Numbered from the stretch's first letter, positions 11,701 through 24,371 are shown. The stretch: DNA of 64,000 bases from Hydractinia symbiolongicarpus (GCF_029227915.1 NC_079881.1:10949501-11013500), one strand, 5' to 3'. The notes: generated from the sequence alone by a model not told the origin. Program-made: numbers and translations.

Positions 11701-14700
11701 GAAAGAAATTACGACTCATATCTCACGATGAATCGTTTCATATGCGTCAAATTGTGCAAAATGAATCTAGTAATACTAATTTAAACAAATATGCCTCGCC
11801 AACGCCTGTGAACATGTACGGAGGCGAAATCGATGGTGTTAAGGTTTATGACGTTTCAGGTAAGAAAAACGCAGTCGTCATGTAACTCGTACTGCAGTTT
11901 TGATCTACATAAGGTACAATGGTGGCACAATATTAGTTTTTTCAGAAGAAACAGTTCAGATAAGAGTGGAACCATTTTGATAAACAAACGTAATTAACTA
12001 AGCATAAAAAATTGATATAGATAGTCTTGTCTATTTACCTAAATCCGCCATGACTAATCGGTATCATACTAAACATAGGGAACGTCTGGCGTCACAGTGT
12101 TTCCATCTTGACCGTGTTAAAAGGATTTCGAATTGATCCTTTCTACAATGATTTTACATTGCCAACGATTGATGGTTTTCACAATCATATTCTTGGCGGG
12201 TCGTGGATTTCGATGGGAAATTGCGCCAATGTGAACGCTCGGTATGGTTTTAGAAGACATTTCTACCAATACGCTGGCATTCGTTACGTCTGCAGCGAGA
12301 ACACTTACCATGAAAGGTAAGTTGCGTTCCATAAAATATCACATGAAACCTAACATGAAAAAACGATTTTAGCTTAATTTTATCAAAATAAGTATTTATT
12401 GGTGCGTGGTCTTGTGGTTATGGAGCCCGCTTCGCAATCACAAGGTTTGTGGTTCGTTTCACAGCGTGGTCAGCAAGTGGCTTTGTCACAGCTGCAGGGC
12501 AACCCATGTCATGATAGGGCAATTGGGTAGGCAATGCTAGTGTATACTTAATGTATGCATTCTAAACACAGGGCACACATTGATAACAGTGTTTCCAACA
12601 CCAAAGTGGCTATATTCTGTATAAATACTGTGAATAATAAAAATTTAAACTGAGTGAAATATTACTTGCCACTGATTTGCTGACATCACCAATTATAGCA
12701 TCCTCGTCACTAATATTTGTTTTCAGATGTCAAAGTCGTAATCTGTCACTTGACGCCTATTTTCAAAAGGCAAGAAGCTCTTTGGATGAGGTTGCTGATG
12801 AAGATTTCCTAAAATATTGAATTAAGAAGATAATCAACTCCTTGCTCCTGACCCCGCAATGTCAAAATGTACAGCTTTTTGATCCTTATTTCGCGCCCTT
12901 TATAGGCGCATTAAAGTTCTTCATAGCCTAATGAGGAATTGAAGATGACTTTGTTCAGGAGTACGTGTGTCGCCTCATGGTGCGGCGTGTGTCACCACAT
13001 GATACGGCGTGTGTCATCACACGATGCTTATTACAAAGTAGTTTTTTATTTAATACAAAATTTATGAAATATACTTTCCGAGGTTGTTGCGGTTGATATG
13101 AAATTCCATTATGCGAAACATTGGTAACCAGAGTATCTAAGGGACAGTATAAAATTAGCGTTTCCTTGAAGAATCCCTTATATCAGTTATAACATTATTT
13201 CGTGTCATATAGAGCGAGGAGAGATGAGGGAAACATGAGGTGTTTTTCAAAAATAAAATGAGAATAACAGATATAGTTTCTCTTTCCTTTAACCATTGCG
13301 CTCCATCGATTTTATTAAAACTCAATGAGTTTTCTGTCAATCCAGATAGACTATTCTAATAATCTATTTATGATTCATGTTTACGTTTAAAATAAAATAT
13401 GTCATCGCATCTCATTCACATCAAAAACATAAACAATCAACTTTCGTTTTTATTTATCTAAAAACATGGAGTGTAAACAATACTGATGTGGATGTTTGGA
13501 GAAGTATGTAAACGTTGAATTACAAACTGAAATATACTTTTTTAAGATATAGTTGGAGTAGAGATATAACTCTATAACCACTTTTAGGTACATTACTAGA
13601 TTAATGTGTGCATTCCAGCAATATCTCACTGGGTGTACTAAAACAAAAACTCACGTGATTTCTCAATATTTAGGTTTTTGTGATTTTGTAATTCCTTTCC
13701 TTTTAGAGTACTAAATATGTTTGACCAAAACGAGCTGACCATGAAGATCAGTGAACATTATTCCGACTTCACTGAGAAACTTTTAGTGGAGAAGCAGCCA
13801 ATAGAGAACTGGCCGAAACTTCTAGGTCAAACTTCTGTGCAACTGATAAACGAACATGTGAAAAATGTTGATAAGAAGCAGTCTAAGCTGTTGGTTTCCT
13901 TTGGAGGGGTTAGTTCTGTTACTTTATATCTTACATGTTAATCTTTTATATACACACTGCTTTATAACTAACCCCTTCACAAGCAATACTAGGCTCCTTT
14001 CCTTTAAAAAAGCCAATATGTGATAACCATTAGCCGAGCTTAAAGTGAACAAACTACAAAGAAAAAAAGGGAGAAATACAGCAGTTATAAATAAAAAGCA
14101 TTCGAGATGTCTTTTCTGTGGTTCACAACCACAGTTCTTTATCACAGCCTCATTATCAGGCTTGTTTTATTTAACGTATTGAGACGAAAAATTATCAACC
14201 TTTATCAGAATCATCAGGGCTTGGTTTCGAGTAATCTGAAATATTTATTTTTTTGAAATTTCGAATTTCTAAGAATGATCCTTATATAATGAAACGTGTG
14301 ATACATAACACAACTGAGCAAGAAAAATCTTGAATTTAGTCTTTCTAAACAAAAAGCAAGAGTTAGCCATTAAAAATCAAAATCAAAAAGTACAAATTAT
14401 TGACCAGTACTTTATTAGCAAGTTTTACTAGTAATTTATTCAATTCTTTTGCATCTACTCTTTCAGCCTGGTAGAAGTACCCTTGAAATATTACGTGGTT
14501 GTCAAAACCTGTTCATCGACCACACAGATAATTCAGCGAATGATTTACAAGTCCTCAAAAGTCTTTTGGATGACACGAGAATCCAATGGTATCAACAATT
14601 AGAAGGGTTCATTGTTAAACCTATGGAATATCATTTAACAGAAACTTCCGAGAGTCTTCTGGCGGAGAAAAACAACACGGTCAACTATATGCAGGCTGAC

Positions 14701-16798
14701 TACAACAACATGAGGTCTCAACTTGATAACTATGACGTCATTGTTGCTGATTTTAGACACAAAGATGGTGGCGCGGAGCTGCTGCAACTAATAAATCGAT
14801 TAAGACGAGGAGGTTTACTTATATTGGGTAGCATAGATGATTTGTTGAGTGAAGATTCGTGTAAGAATAAGAACCACTCGATGTCGGTGCTGAAGACCCA
14901 TTGCAGTCCTTTTATGAAAAACAATGTGACGGAATACGCGCATGTTTATTACGAAACGCGAAACAAACACCAGTATTTTATATCTCAACTTTCTGTTTGG
15001 GTGAAGAAGTTGGATCAAGACAATGAAGTGTCCCTTCAAGTTGAATCGAAGAAGGTAGCTGTGGACGAAGAATTCACCACAGAAAAGTATTATGAAGATG
15101 GAGACATCTTAGCTTCCTATAAGAGGTTTCATTTCGGACCAGGCCTGCTTTCAGTAGAGAATTTCCCACTTCAGATGGCTAAAGTTTGTGTGGATGCGTG
15201 TAGAAAACATCAAATCAATTTTAATACGGCGCTTGATGCTGGGTGTGGTCCAGGAAGAACGGCAATAGAGTTATGCCAACATTTCAAGCAGGTAAATATT
15301 CATGATATTGTGTGATGCCATTATGAAGCAACGTCAAAACGTTCAAAATTCTCTGGTAGTGATTGTTCTTGTAGCAACTGAAGTTTTTTTAAACAAAACA
15401 GAAGTAAATGTAAGAAAAGGTAACAGACGCAAATACTGACATTCGTAACAATATTACATTTCAACTAGTCAACAGCCCGCCCTAAAGTTTGCCCTTCATA
15501 CATATCCCGGTCATTAGATTTTGGTCCGTCACTCAACCATTGTCTTCAGAACTTTAAAACGTGGCTAATTAATGAAATGTGCCTAATTATATCTGGTTTG
15601 TTATTCTTACAAGGTAATGGCGTATGATTACTCCCAAGGCTTTGTCGATTTGATGCAGAAAAGCAAAGCGGATAAAAAACTGGCAAATTTATCAGCTCGG
15701 CAGGGTGACAGTCACAAACAAGTTGAAATGTATGCAGATCAAAAGTTTGACTTGATTGTGGGGTGCAATCTTATCGATCGACTTCATAGTCCGAAGGATT
15801 GGGTACTTCAGAGTAAGGTGAGTCTTCTGCGTAGAGATATGTAGGACTGACAATTTCATTCATAAGGTCCCTTACCAATGATGCTAATATGTCGGCAAAG
15901 ATACAAAAATGCCCTGTGGAAAAGTTTGGTAGAATTAAACGTTGGTTATTCGCGGAAGGCGATACTCTCAGAATATTTCGTAGGCGTTGTTTAGTGAAAG
16001 TTTTTGCTCAATCATCTTTAATTAGAACTTTATTCACAAAATGTTTATGTTTGCTAACATTTCTGTGGTTTAAGTATGTAGCCAGATTAAGAAAAGGAAT
16101 TAATTTTGTGTCTGAGTAGTTTCACGTGTGCTTTTTATTCGAAGTTAGCCTCTAGTATGGTGTTAAATTGTCTTACAATGTTTAATTTCAGAACAGATAA
16201 GACAGGCTACATTAAAAACGTCTGGTTCCCAGCGACTTCTTCATTTCGCGAAATCTATAAAGACCAGTAGTTAACACGTGGAAAAATTCTCAATCCTGGG
16301 CTCGTCTACGCCTATGAACAAGTGTTTATGAAACAGAAACTGAAGCAGCGTTAAATTTTAGTGTTACTTTTGAAAATTGCATGTACTCATTCTCGTCCCC
16401 AGAGCTCTTTGAGATTAAACCTTTATCTTAAAGAGCTCTGTGGTCAAGATTGGCGTATTCTTTAAGTTTTAAACTATTGTCTACAAAGTGAGAAGGCGAA
16501 AAAAAGGTGAAGCATGCTTTAAACGTCTTTTGACAACTTTTAGGCGATGTTATCTTCAAAAGGATTATTGGTCATTGCTTCACCTTACACATGGAAGAGC
16601 GAACATACAAATGTTGAGAATTGGATAGGCGGATTTAAAAAGGATGGGGAAGATTTTTATACAATAGAAGGCCTTCGCGATTTACTGTTGCCAGATTTAG
16701 TGTTACTTGAAGAAACCAAAGTTCCATTTGTTATCCCAGATGCAGACGGGACCTTCCAGTATACTTACAGTAACTGCGCCATCTTTGGAAGACGTTAG
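8707..16798 (+). CDS. ovoA: OvoB-OvoA fusion: PLP C-S lyase + 5-histidylcysteine sulfoxide synthase + methyltransferase (ovothiol biosynthesis)
   Basis: Nine exons joined by GT..AG introns: 8707-9490, 9900-10810, 10980-11120, 11229-11859, 12079-12316, 13707-13908, 14467-15291, 15614-15817, 16544-16798. They total 4191 nt, in frame, 1396 residues. Residues 1 to about 440 are a class V aminotransferase-fold PLP domain, with YLNNAAFG near the N-terminus, VVDGTQS (D231, pyridine-N aspartate) and STHKWIG (K259, Schiff-base lysine). Residues from about 448 are OvoA: a DinB-like iron domain with candidate Fe ligands H496 (FYYGHTAVF) and H598/H602 (MEHEKIHMETS), an FGE-like domain (VPIPSGTVLLG to FRRHFYQYAGIRYV), then a methyltransferase with SAM motif LDAGCGPG at about 1225-1232. 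Known chemistry: OvoA couples histidine and cysteine into a sulfoxide, OvoB cleaves it to 5-thiohistidine, and the C-terminal domain N-methylates. The start is the first ATG, in gcagagATGcc. An acceptor at 9721 was rejected because it meets a stop. Intron 5 (12317-13706) carries a SINE. The family call is firm; the exact splice sites are inferred. Confidence 0.93.
12402..12650 (+). mobile_element. tRNA-derived SINE in ovoB-ovoA intron 5
   Basis: Head GGTGCGTGGTCTTGTGGTTA with B-box-like GGTTTGTGGTTCG, then a body with GGGCAACCCATGTCATGA and TATACTTAATGTATGCATTC. Ends near AATAATAAAAA. The 3' body recurs at 793-875. Confidence 0.55.
16391..16443. mobile_element. Fold-back element of the same family, in the last ovoB-ovoA intron
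   Basis: TCTCGTCCCCAGAGCTCTTT at the left; AAAGAGCTCTG at the right pairs with its inner part. Right outer end lost. Confidence 0.45.
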
Positions 16799-17047
16799 AC
16801 CATGTACTTTTCGCGCGTTAATTTTGTATATAGGCTTAAAAAACATGATTTACAAAATGGCAGACATTTCTTAATGTGGTTAGATTTTAATTAGATTTTA
16901 ATGATGAATTTAAATTTAATCTATTTTTTTTTTAGAAATTTATGTAACGCATGTTTTATTTTCTGAGTAGACGAATTTTTTTGTACATAAATATAGACAA
17001 AATCATATTGCGAGCAAATTTTTTTTGCTATTGCGAATGTATGCGGC

Positions 17048-18599
17048 ATCGACTTTTTGTATTAAATAATTTGTGATTTACCCGGGTCACATAACTTAAC
17101 GTTGGAACATCGAGACCGTCAAGTAAGCGCTAGTGGCTTTGAATTCAGGATGAGGATGTCTATTTGCTTATCTTCAGTGTTTTTTAGTCAAATTTTTATA
17201 TCGTGCACATTTTTTAACAAGATAAGATTACAATTTTATTTTGTTATGGTGTTATTTCAAACGTGATTTCGAAAGACAGGATGTAGATCTTCAGTGAATT
17301 TTTTAGAATTATTTAGCTGTTTCAAAAATTTATAGGCTTCATTTATTTATAACCTTTGGTATAAATACCAGAATAGATGGATTCGTAACCCCAAAGACTT
17401 TTTATGTGTTCCTCCAAAGAATTGCGAAATTAAATATTTTGACAAGAAAATCGATATTCATATTTCAAAATAGTCTTTCGCCATAGATTTGTAGAACATT
17501 GTTGGACATGAAGAAATTAGATCAATTGGATTCTTCATTATGTCGGAAATTACCAAAGGAATTAACTTACGTACACGGGGATTTGAAATGTTAGCGGGAA
17601 CAAATCCGTCCTATATGTAGTCCTTTTTTTTTTCTCAAAAGCTAATCCAATATCACTTGAGGATAAAGAATAGATGTTCACATGTTCATCACGCTTCGGT
17701 ACTAGATATTTTTTATTCAGAGGTAGCATGGAGTGGACCGCTTTTGCTAAAAAAGTGAAGCTGACAACGTTAGTTGACAGTGTTAAAAAAAATCACACCG
17801 CTTTACCTTTCACATCTCCGCACATACATAGCTCAGCTATTCTTGGCTTTTATTTTTAATTAATTTCTAATTCACTTCGCTTAAACGAAATTGACCTTAT
17901 TTATTTTTCCATAGACATTTTTGGGTGGGTGAAAGGGACCATAAATACTTGAAAGCTAACCAACGTGTGATTGAACTTCTGAATATCCCGCCATTTTTTG
18001 CGTAAAGGTCACGTGGCAACGTGATACGAAGGTTATTTCTGCAAGGCTGGTTCTACACTAAAAACTAATCTGATGTGTGTTATGCTTTTTTTTTGTTTTC
18101 ATTTTAGTTAGCATTTTTTTTTGGAGAAAACGTGAGGATCCGGAACGACATAAAATTTAAAATATTTGTATCAAAATTTTTTTAAAAAGCTTTTTATATC
18201 GAACGTTTTATCGCCTATTTGGAACTGTTACTATTTTTAGTCTTTTTCAATGATATTTTCAATCATGATCGACTTTTTGTCTTAGATATTTCGTGATTAA
18301 CCCATATCACATAACTAAACGTTGGAACATCGAGGCCACCAAGTAAGCGCTAGCGGCTTTGACATCAGGACGAGGTTGTCTTTTTAATCATATCCAGTGC
18401 TTTTTAATTGAAGTTTTATAAGGTGCACATTTTTTAGCAGGATAAGATTACAATTTCATTTTGCTATGGTGTTAATTGAAAAGTGGTTGCGAAAGGGGGG
18501 ACGTAGATCTTTAGAGAATCTTCTTAGATTAATTTTTTAGAATTATTTAGCTGTTTTAAAAATTTATAGGCTTTATTTATTTATAACCTCAGTAAATAT
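17048..18599 (+). mobile_element. Dispersed repeat copy B between two LTR-like direct repeats
   Basis: Two diverged direct repeats of about 310-330 bp (17048-17357 and 18268-18599) share ATCGACTTTTTGT, CACATAACT.AACGTTGGAA, AAGTAAGCGCTAG and AGAATTATTTAGCTG in order. They enclose 17380-18255, which is the second copy of the repeat at 1000-1800. No protein frame is visible. Could be a non-autonomous LTR element or a chance nesting of two repeat families. It begins about 250 bp after the ovoB-ovoA stop codon. Confidence 0.6.
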
Positions 18600-18942
18600 A
18601 CTAAAATATCATGGAGAAGATTTATCTGTTGATTTGATTCTCAATTTACCCGTTTATGCTATGGCAATGAGTAAATAGAAAAAAAAGGATGGCGAAACAA
18701 CGGTCAGATTTTTGTTCCATTTTTATCACTTTAACCATGGCATAGACACGTGTGTTGAAACAAGATGTAAATAGATCAAGCACTATTTCATTTCTACGAA
18801 CGTATGCAATACAAAATTAAAAAAGATTGTCAATTTAAAAAATAAAAACCCAAAACGAGAAGGTGCGAGCACATATATACATATGCATTTTTCATCTTCA
18901 TATTCAACATCATTGCCAACAGAACTCTTGAACTTTTTTATA

Positions 18943-19413
18943 TTAATATTTTTCCGAGAAAATGGCTAAAATTGCAGAAGCAATAGCGCACACACTAGCA
19001 ACCCAGCCCAAAATAAAACTCCATCCAAATTGATGGGCTTCGGGTAACTCGAATTTTCCAGCATACACGGATAAAGCAATAATTTCAAAAAGACTCGCTA
19101 AAAACATAGGAAACGTAGCTATGATTCCTCGAATCTTTGGCGACCAAAAACCAGCGGCGAGTAATCCGATTCCGACAAAGTTCGCTATGATAGCCAAACA
19201 TACGAAAGCTCTGACTGCGTTATGCCAGACGTCTGTAGAATCATCATAAGAAATAGATGAACAACCATGAATAGGAACACATATTCTCCATATACCTATG
19301 GAAGAGTCAGGATACATTTTGTTCTTCACCCAGGCTACGCCAATGGTCGACGCCCAAAACAGCGTGCACGTGACAACGGCGATTGCCAGTGATATACTTC
19401 GAATAGCTACCAT
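18943..19413 (-). CDS. Claudin/PMP22-like four-pass membrane protein
   Basis: Uninterrupted 156-codon frame with four hydrophobic segments at about residues 7-29, 66-89, 96-117 and 130-153. The first extracellular loop has the claudin-type signature W..GLW..C..C in the form W28, G40-I41-W42, C45 and C51. The family forms or regulates paracellular junctions or acts as small tetraspan membrane proteins; the length suits a claudin or PMP22/EMP member, with a very short C-terminus (FSEKY) lacking a PDZ-binding motif. A second gene of the same type lies about 2.4 kb upstream on the same strand (22275-21764), so the two are probably an old tandem duplication. The start is the first ATG after the 5' AT-rich flank. 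No intron is visible. The assignment to the superfamily is good; true claudin function is not shown. Confidence 0.8.
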   Translation of the reverse strand: MVAIRSISLAIAVVTCTLFWASTIGVAWVKNKMYPDSSIGIWRICVPIHGCSSISYDDSTDVWHNAVRAFVCLAIIANFVGIGLLAAGFWSPKIRGIIATFPMFLASLFEIIALSVYAGKFELPEAHQFGWSFILGWVASVCAIASAILAIFSEKY

Positions 19414-19954
19414 CTTTTTCTATCTAAACATCAAGACATGAGGTTTTTCAATTCGCTTATCTTTTTATATTTATTGGCATAGTTAAAGAAAGCTACGTCA
19501 CTGTTTCGGAACAACATTCGTGTAAAATTTCTAATTTTTATGGAAGTCCGGTAGAAAATTATTTTACAGGAGTTTAATTTCACAATTTTAGATTCTCCAG
19601 TAGTAACTTTTTAAAAATTCACCTAGCTTAGAACTCTCTAATGAATTTTCTTAAGTTCAAGAACACGTCAGAAAACGTTTAAAACATGTCCAAAACTTCA
19701 ACAGTGATGCAACCTCGCACCAGGGCTTCCTTTATTCCATGGAAATGATATTCGCCCAGTATTTCACACCACTGTTGTTCACAATATGTTTGTATTTTCT
19801 ACTTTTTATTTTTTTCATCTAAACTAACTTTACCATCGCTCATATTGGCTGCAAGTGAAAACAAAAAGTGTAAAAGTTGATTTAATTTTTTCCTGATATG
19901 GAAACTTAAATATAAAACTATGTTCTGTGCGTGTTTTGTGGTTCTTACGCTTAA

Positions 19955-20215
19955 GCGAAGATGGTGTAGTGGTAGCGCATTCGGCTTGTAATCATAAGGT
20001 TTCAGGTTCGAGTCCCCACTCCGGTGCACCTTAAATGGACTGTTGTCAGCCCCTTTGGTGCCATCTACTGACCGCTAAGCGGCATGTGTGTCACAAGCAA
20101 GTTTGAGAAATACTCTACGTATCTCTAGCGGTAATGTAACATAGTAACAGTCGGAGGGGAGGAAGAGCCAACCGTTAAGATGGAATCCCAAAGTAATTTA
20201 AACTTCCCTTTACTT
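19955..20215 (+). mobile_element. tRNA-derived SINE
   Basis: tRNA-like head with A box TGGTGTAGTGGTAGCGCA and B box GGTTCGAGTCC at normal spacing, followed by an unrelated body of about 180 bp. A second head at 6085-6216 is very similar, so it is a dispersed family and not a working tRNA gene. Confidence 0.65.
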
Positions 20216-20229
20216 ACTCACACCTCACA

Positions 20230-21760
20230 CCTGATATGGAAGAGATTTAGACTTAAAATAGAGAAGGTTCTAATCTTACATATTTTTGTAGAAAGCCTAC
20301 AAAAAACTTGACTAAATTTTATTTAAATGGTAATAAAATTTTACCTCTGACTCTCTTTTCTCTGATGTGTCCAACAAGTTGAGAAAAAATCAAACTGTGA
20401 CATGAAAACCTAAATCTTATTCAGCATACAGCATAGGAAATTGAAAATCAACAATGTACAATGTTACTATGGTGATATTCTGTTTACGATGAATCATTCA
20501 TTTTAAAAATGTAGATGTGCAAGTAAAAATAAACTTGATCACGTGACCGAAAAACCGCGATTTTTTTTGATTCATCAAAAATAATTTGATGGCGAAACTC
20601 TTAAATAAATATTTTTAAAAACAAAACGGAAAACGAAATAAATTGATAAATTTACGGGAAAGAAGGTTCCATGCTTAACGATTGATTGCATCAACACGGC
20701 GTATTGTATCTAGCATTCCACCCGTAACACGCAGTAAATAAAAATCAAACAAGAAACGATAGGGCGATGAAACAAGAAGAATATTAACGGGAAACAAAAT
20801 TAAATTATTCATAGTAGAAATCGTAGCCATCGAGCAAAGTAACCGTCGAGCAAAATATGAACGACAATACACCTTTCCCGAGACTTATTCTTTTGATGTG
20901 CCGCAACTTTTTCTGTTGAGTTTTATGAAAAACGGACAACAGATTTGAATTCCTTATCAAAAATGTCATAAACAAAGAAAATTTCGAAACAATGCAGCAA
21001 GTAAACAACTTGCTATTCTAATTTAAAGATTTGTGGCATGTCCAACCTCTTTTTGAAAACGAGGCGGGACATGGTAACTTGAGCATTAAGAAGACTTTAA
21101 CTGTGATATATATCTCCTCAAAATAGCACTTTCTGTTGGCGTATCAAGTTAAACTTTTACACATAAATTAAACAAACTATGCTGAATTCAAATACGGTAT
21201 TCATATTTTACGACTTTAAAAAAAGTATGACTCATGGTCTCGGGAAAGGTGTATTATCTAAAAATGAATTGCATTGCACACAATGTTAACATATTGATAC
21301 ACATGTGAACATTGTTCAAGTGGTCCTCACTTTCAAAACCCAATAGAGTGTAGGGTACAACACCAAATTTAAGAAAATTTTACCACCCGTTTCAACTTAT
21401 TGCCCCCTCCAATGTTAAAAAAACAGAAAATCCACTTCATCATTGTACCACTGTACATTGTGCCAATTCAGTTAATATTAGCTATGAAATTATTTTAAGA
21501 AAAACTTAGTCCTGAACCCCTCTTAATTAACTGAGACTAGATCAGACAAAACTCCAGCTCGATATCTCGAGCTAAAAGAGAACGTGTAAATTTTCAACGC
21601 CATTTCCCCCTGATTTGCTGCTGAATTGAGCATGTCGAGTAGTTATAGAAAGATTCAGGTCATGTACAAAAATTTTGACTACTTTTTCAGATTATAATTG
21701 CAAAACATTTTAAAAATGCTTTTTGGTCCATGAGCCAAAATTTGGCCGTATACGGTTTAC
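20230..21760. other. Intergenic between the two claudin-like genes
   Basis: AT-rich; no coding frame, RNA gene or clear repeat recognised. Confidence 0.5.
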
Positions 21761-21763
21761 AAG

Positions 21764-22275
21764 TCATCTTTCCCGCGTTTCTTTTCGTTTACTTTTTTTC
21801 AGCTTATATTCGAACGACAAACCAATCAAAGTGGCTATAAGATCCAACAGAGCGCCTGCCCAACCAATAAAATAACACCATCCATAATGGCTGTCCTTGT
21901 TACCAATGACTTTTTTCATATATAACGTTAATGCTGCTACTTCGAGCGAAGTTGCGACGAATGTTTGAATCGATACCGAACGACATCTAATCGACTTCGT
22001 ACGAATGCCACATAATGACATTGCGAATGCTGAAAGATTTAAAGCAATAGCTACTAGCGTAAGAATGCGAACTGCTAGAAGCCAGTGGTTATCATCGAAT
22101 GACTGAATCGGCTCGCACTTGATATCGATCGCACATGAGCGCCATAATCCCGCACTTGTTTTGGTCATCCCCCGTGCAGTCACCCAGACATTTCCAGCAT
22201 TTGCGAGGGAGAGTAGCACGAGTGCCACAATGCAAAGCAATGATTGAAGAACGCGATATAAAGTTTCATGAAGAC
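21764..22275 (-). CDS. Claudin/PMP22-like four-pass membrane protein, 5' exon not found
   Basis: Frame read on the minus strand from a good splice acceptor (TTTCACTTTCAG, exon starting at 22275, phase 1) to the stop at 21764. The upstream frame has no clear ATG: the nearest in-frame initiator-like codon at 22240 is TTG, and reading continues upstream to the acceptor, so a short first exon with the ATG must lie at higher coordinates. Residues after the acceptor give a first membrane segment, then N-V-W, GLW..C and a second C six residues later, the claudin first-loop signature. Three more hydrophobic segments follow, and the tail is basic (KKSKRKE). Same architecture and strand as the gene at 19413-18943. 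Coding call is strong because frame, signature and four membrane segments agree; the N-terminus is incomplete. Confidence 0.75.
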
Positions 22276-22415
22276 CTGAAAGTGAAAATCATGAAAATTA
22301 TAAACATTATATTATATATTTAAAATTAATTCATTTTTTATAAGAAGTCAACCTTTAAGAAAGCTTAGGCTCAATTTTTAGGAAACTGTTAAAAAACTTT
22401 AGCATGCTAAGTCAC

Positions 22416-22505
22416 AACCTCGTCCTCAGGCTCTTGTGGCCCCTGAGCCATTATTACAAAGTGGTGGAATTTATTAAAAAAGCAAAATGCCCTGGGAATG
22501 AGTTT
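22416..22505. mobile_element. Fold-back MITE-like element (CCTCGTCCCCAG family)
   Basis: AACCTCGTCCTCAGGCTCTT at the left, GCCCTGGGAATGAG at the right. Interior CTTGTGGCCCCTGAGC is shared with 3667-3732. Confidence 0.55.
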
Positions 22506-23367
22506 GACCAAGTCTAACATTAAGAAACCTATACATACAACAGAATGATATGTACAAACATAGCAGACATTGCTCATATCATATCAAAACCATCAGCCTT
22601 TTAAACTCAAATTATCAACATTTTAAGAAAATGCTAGCATATTTAGCTACGCTATCTTCGAGGAGGATATCAAATTCAGTTTCTCTCAAACGAAAGCTTA
22701 GACACAAACGAATGTCAGAGCAAATCGCTAAAATTTAAAAAACTTCATGGCAAACCCCGAATTACAATCAACCAATGAACACAAAGTCGGCGTGGTCACA
22801 TCTCGATTTTTTAAATAATACAACAATTAATTATATCTGTTCGAGTGAGTGAGGCCATTCGCGCTTTAAACAAGGGATTTCCCGATATTGAACACGTGAG
22901 CCAAATAGAATTAACCAATAAAAAAGTCCGTTCAGTACATTCGCCGCAAAAAAACCGTGTAGTCTACATAACGTTTGATAATTAATTAATTATAATACGT
23001 TTCTAGAGGAATCATGTGTTGTCAAGATTGTCATCGATATTTTTGTTATCCACGTTGTCGAAAAAAAAAAGGTTTTATATTTTTCCAAATTTTTAACAAA
23101 GCTAAAAAGCAACTTTTTATGCTTAAAAACAACAAAAACAATTTTGCTGGTTTAAATTTACATCAAGCGCGGAGGGAAAGTTATTTTTTGACATTCCAGA
23201 AGGTGAATTTCTTAAAGATTTTCTCTAGCACGTCGAACCCAAACTTTTATTTTCTTGCCGACGGCCCTGTTTTCACAGCAAGTGCAAGGAAAATCAATTG
23301 TTATTGCTACAAACGCTTAACACAATAAGTAACTTTCATCTGCTCTCCATCTTCTAGCTACTTTATC

Positions 23368-23423
23368 ACCCCCGCTCCCAAGGGTTTTTGTCAAAAAGAC
23401 AAAAATCCCTAGGAGCGAGGGTC
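23368..23423. mobile_element. Fold-back MITE-like element, diverged
   Basis: CCCGCTCCCAAGGGTTTTTG pairs with CAAAAATCCCTAGGAGCGAGG, a near-perfect hairpin of about 55 bases. Confidence 0.5.
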
Positions 23424-24371
23424 GCTACTCTATAACTAAAGAACGCAATCTAGTTGGTTTCATTTGCTTTGGTCCAATTCCCTAATCCAACTGGTATTAC
23501 GAATCCAAGTTTATCTATCGTCTTTCCTTAACCTTTTCATCCGCATGTCAGAAATGCTTGACTCGTAGCCGAGCTTGCAGTAAAAATAATTTTTTGCGTA
23601 AATCTTTAAACCGACACTTAAGCTTGGTCAAATCTTTCACAGATCAAGTGTTTTTTAACTGAAAGAGTTCCTTTGTGGGTCGCTAACACACTACCTGACA
23701 GGGAGAGGGGACTAGATTACACAGAACTGAGAGACCATTAAACAATGTGCGACAATATGCACAAAGTAATTCTTTTAATTTTACCATTGGTATACTTGTC
23801 CGTCATGATCGAAACATTGAATAAAGCGTCCATGCTGTACCCCATAACATGGACACTTTATTTATATTTTCTCCAGCAAACCTTTTTCATTGTTTAAAAT
23901 TCCGACAACATAAATTACTTGCTTACAAAGATCGTGAAAGTTCTTACTTGTGTCATGATGAAGAAATGGGTGACGATCCATAACTTCCGGCTTGGATTAT
24001 AAAATGCTTCTTTAAATTTATTTTTTCTTAAAATATCTTTTTAAATTTATATTTTAATATATATACCACTTAAACAAAAATAAAAATGTCTAGAAATAAA
24101 ATTTTTTTGATGCGGTTTAATCACACCATGTTGGTTGATTGAGCTTAAAAGTGGTATTGTTCTATAATTTATCAAACATACAAACACACAAAAGCAGCGT
24201 GTCTACCATTATGGATTTCTGTCACTCCCTCATTTTTAGGGGGAAAGGCAGTAAAATCTGCGGGTTCACCCTTGAGTAAGTTATTTGCCCTGTGGGGATT
24301 CGAAATAAAGTTGCAATGGCAGCCATTTTGAAAAGACAAACTACGAGTGTCAATATAAAAGAAGATAAAGA

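Noticed and set aside
23014-23328. Open frame of 104 codons on the plus strand
   Set aside because: Lys/Asn/Phe-rich, as expected from AT-rich DNA; no motif, splice partner or homologue recognised.
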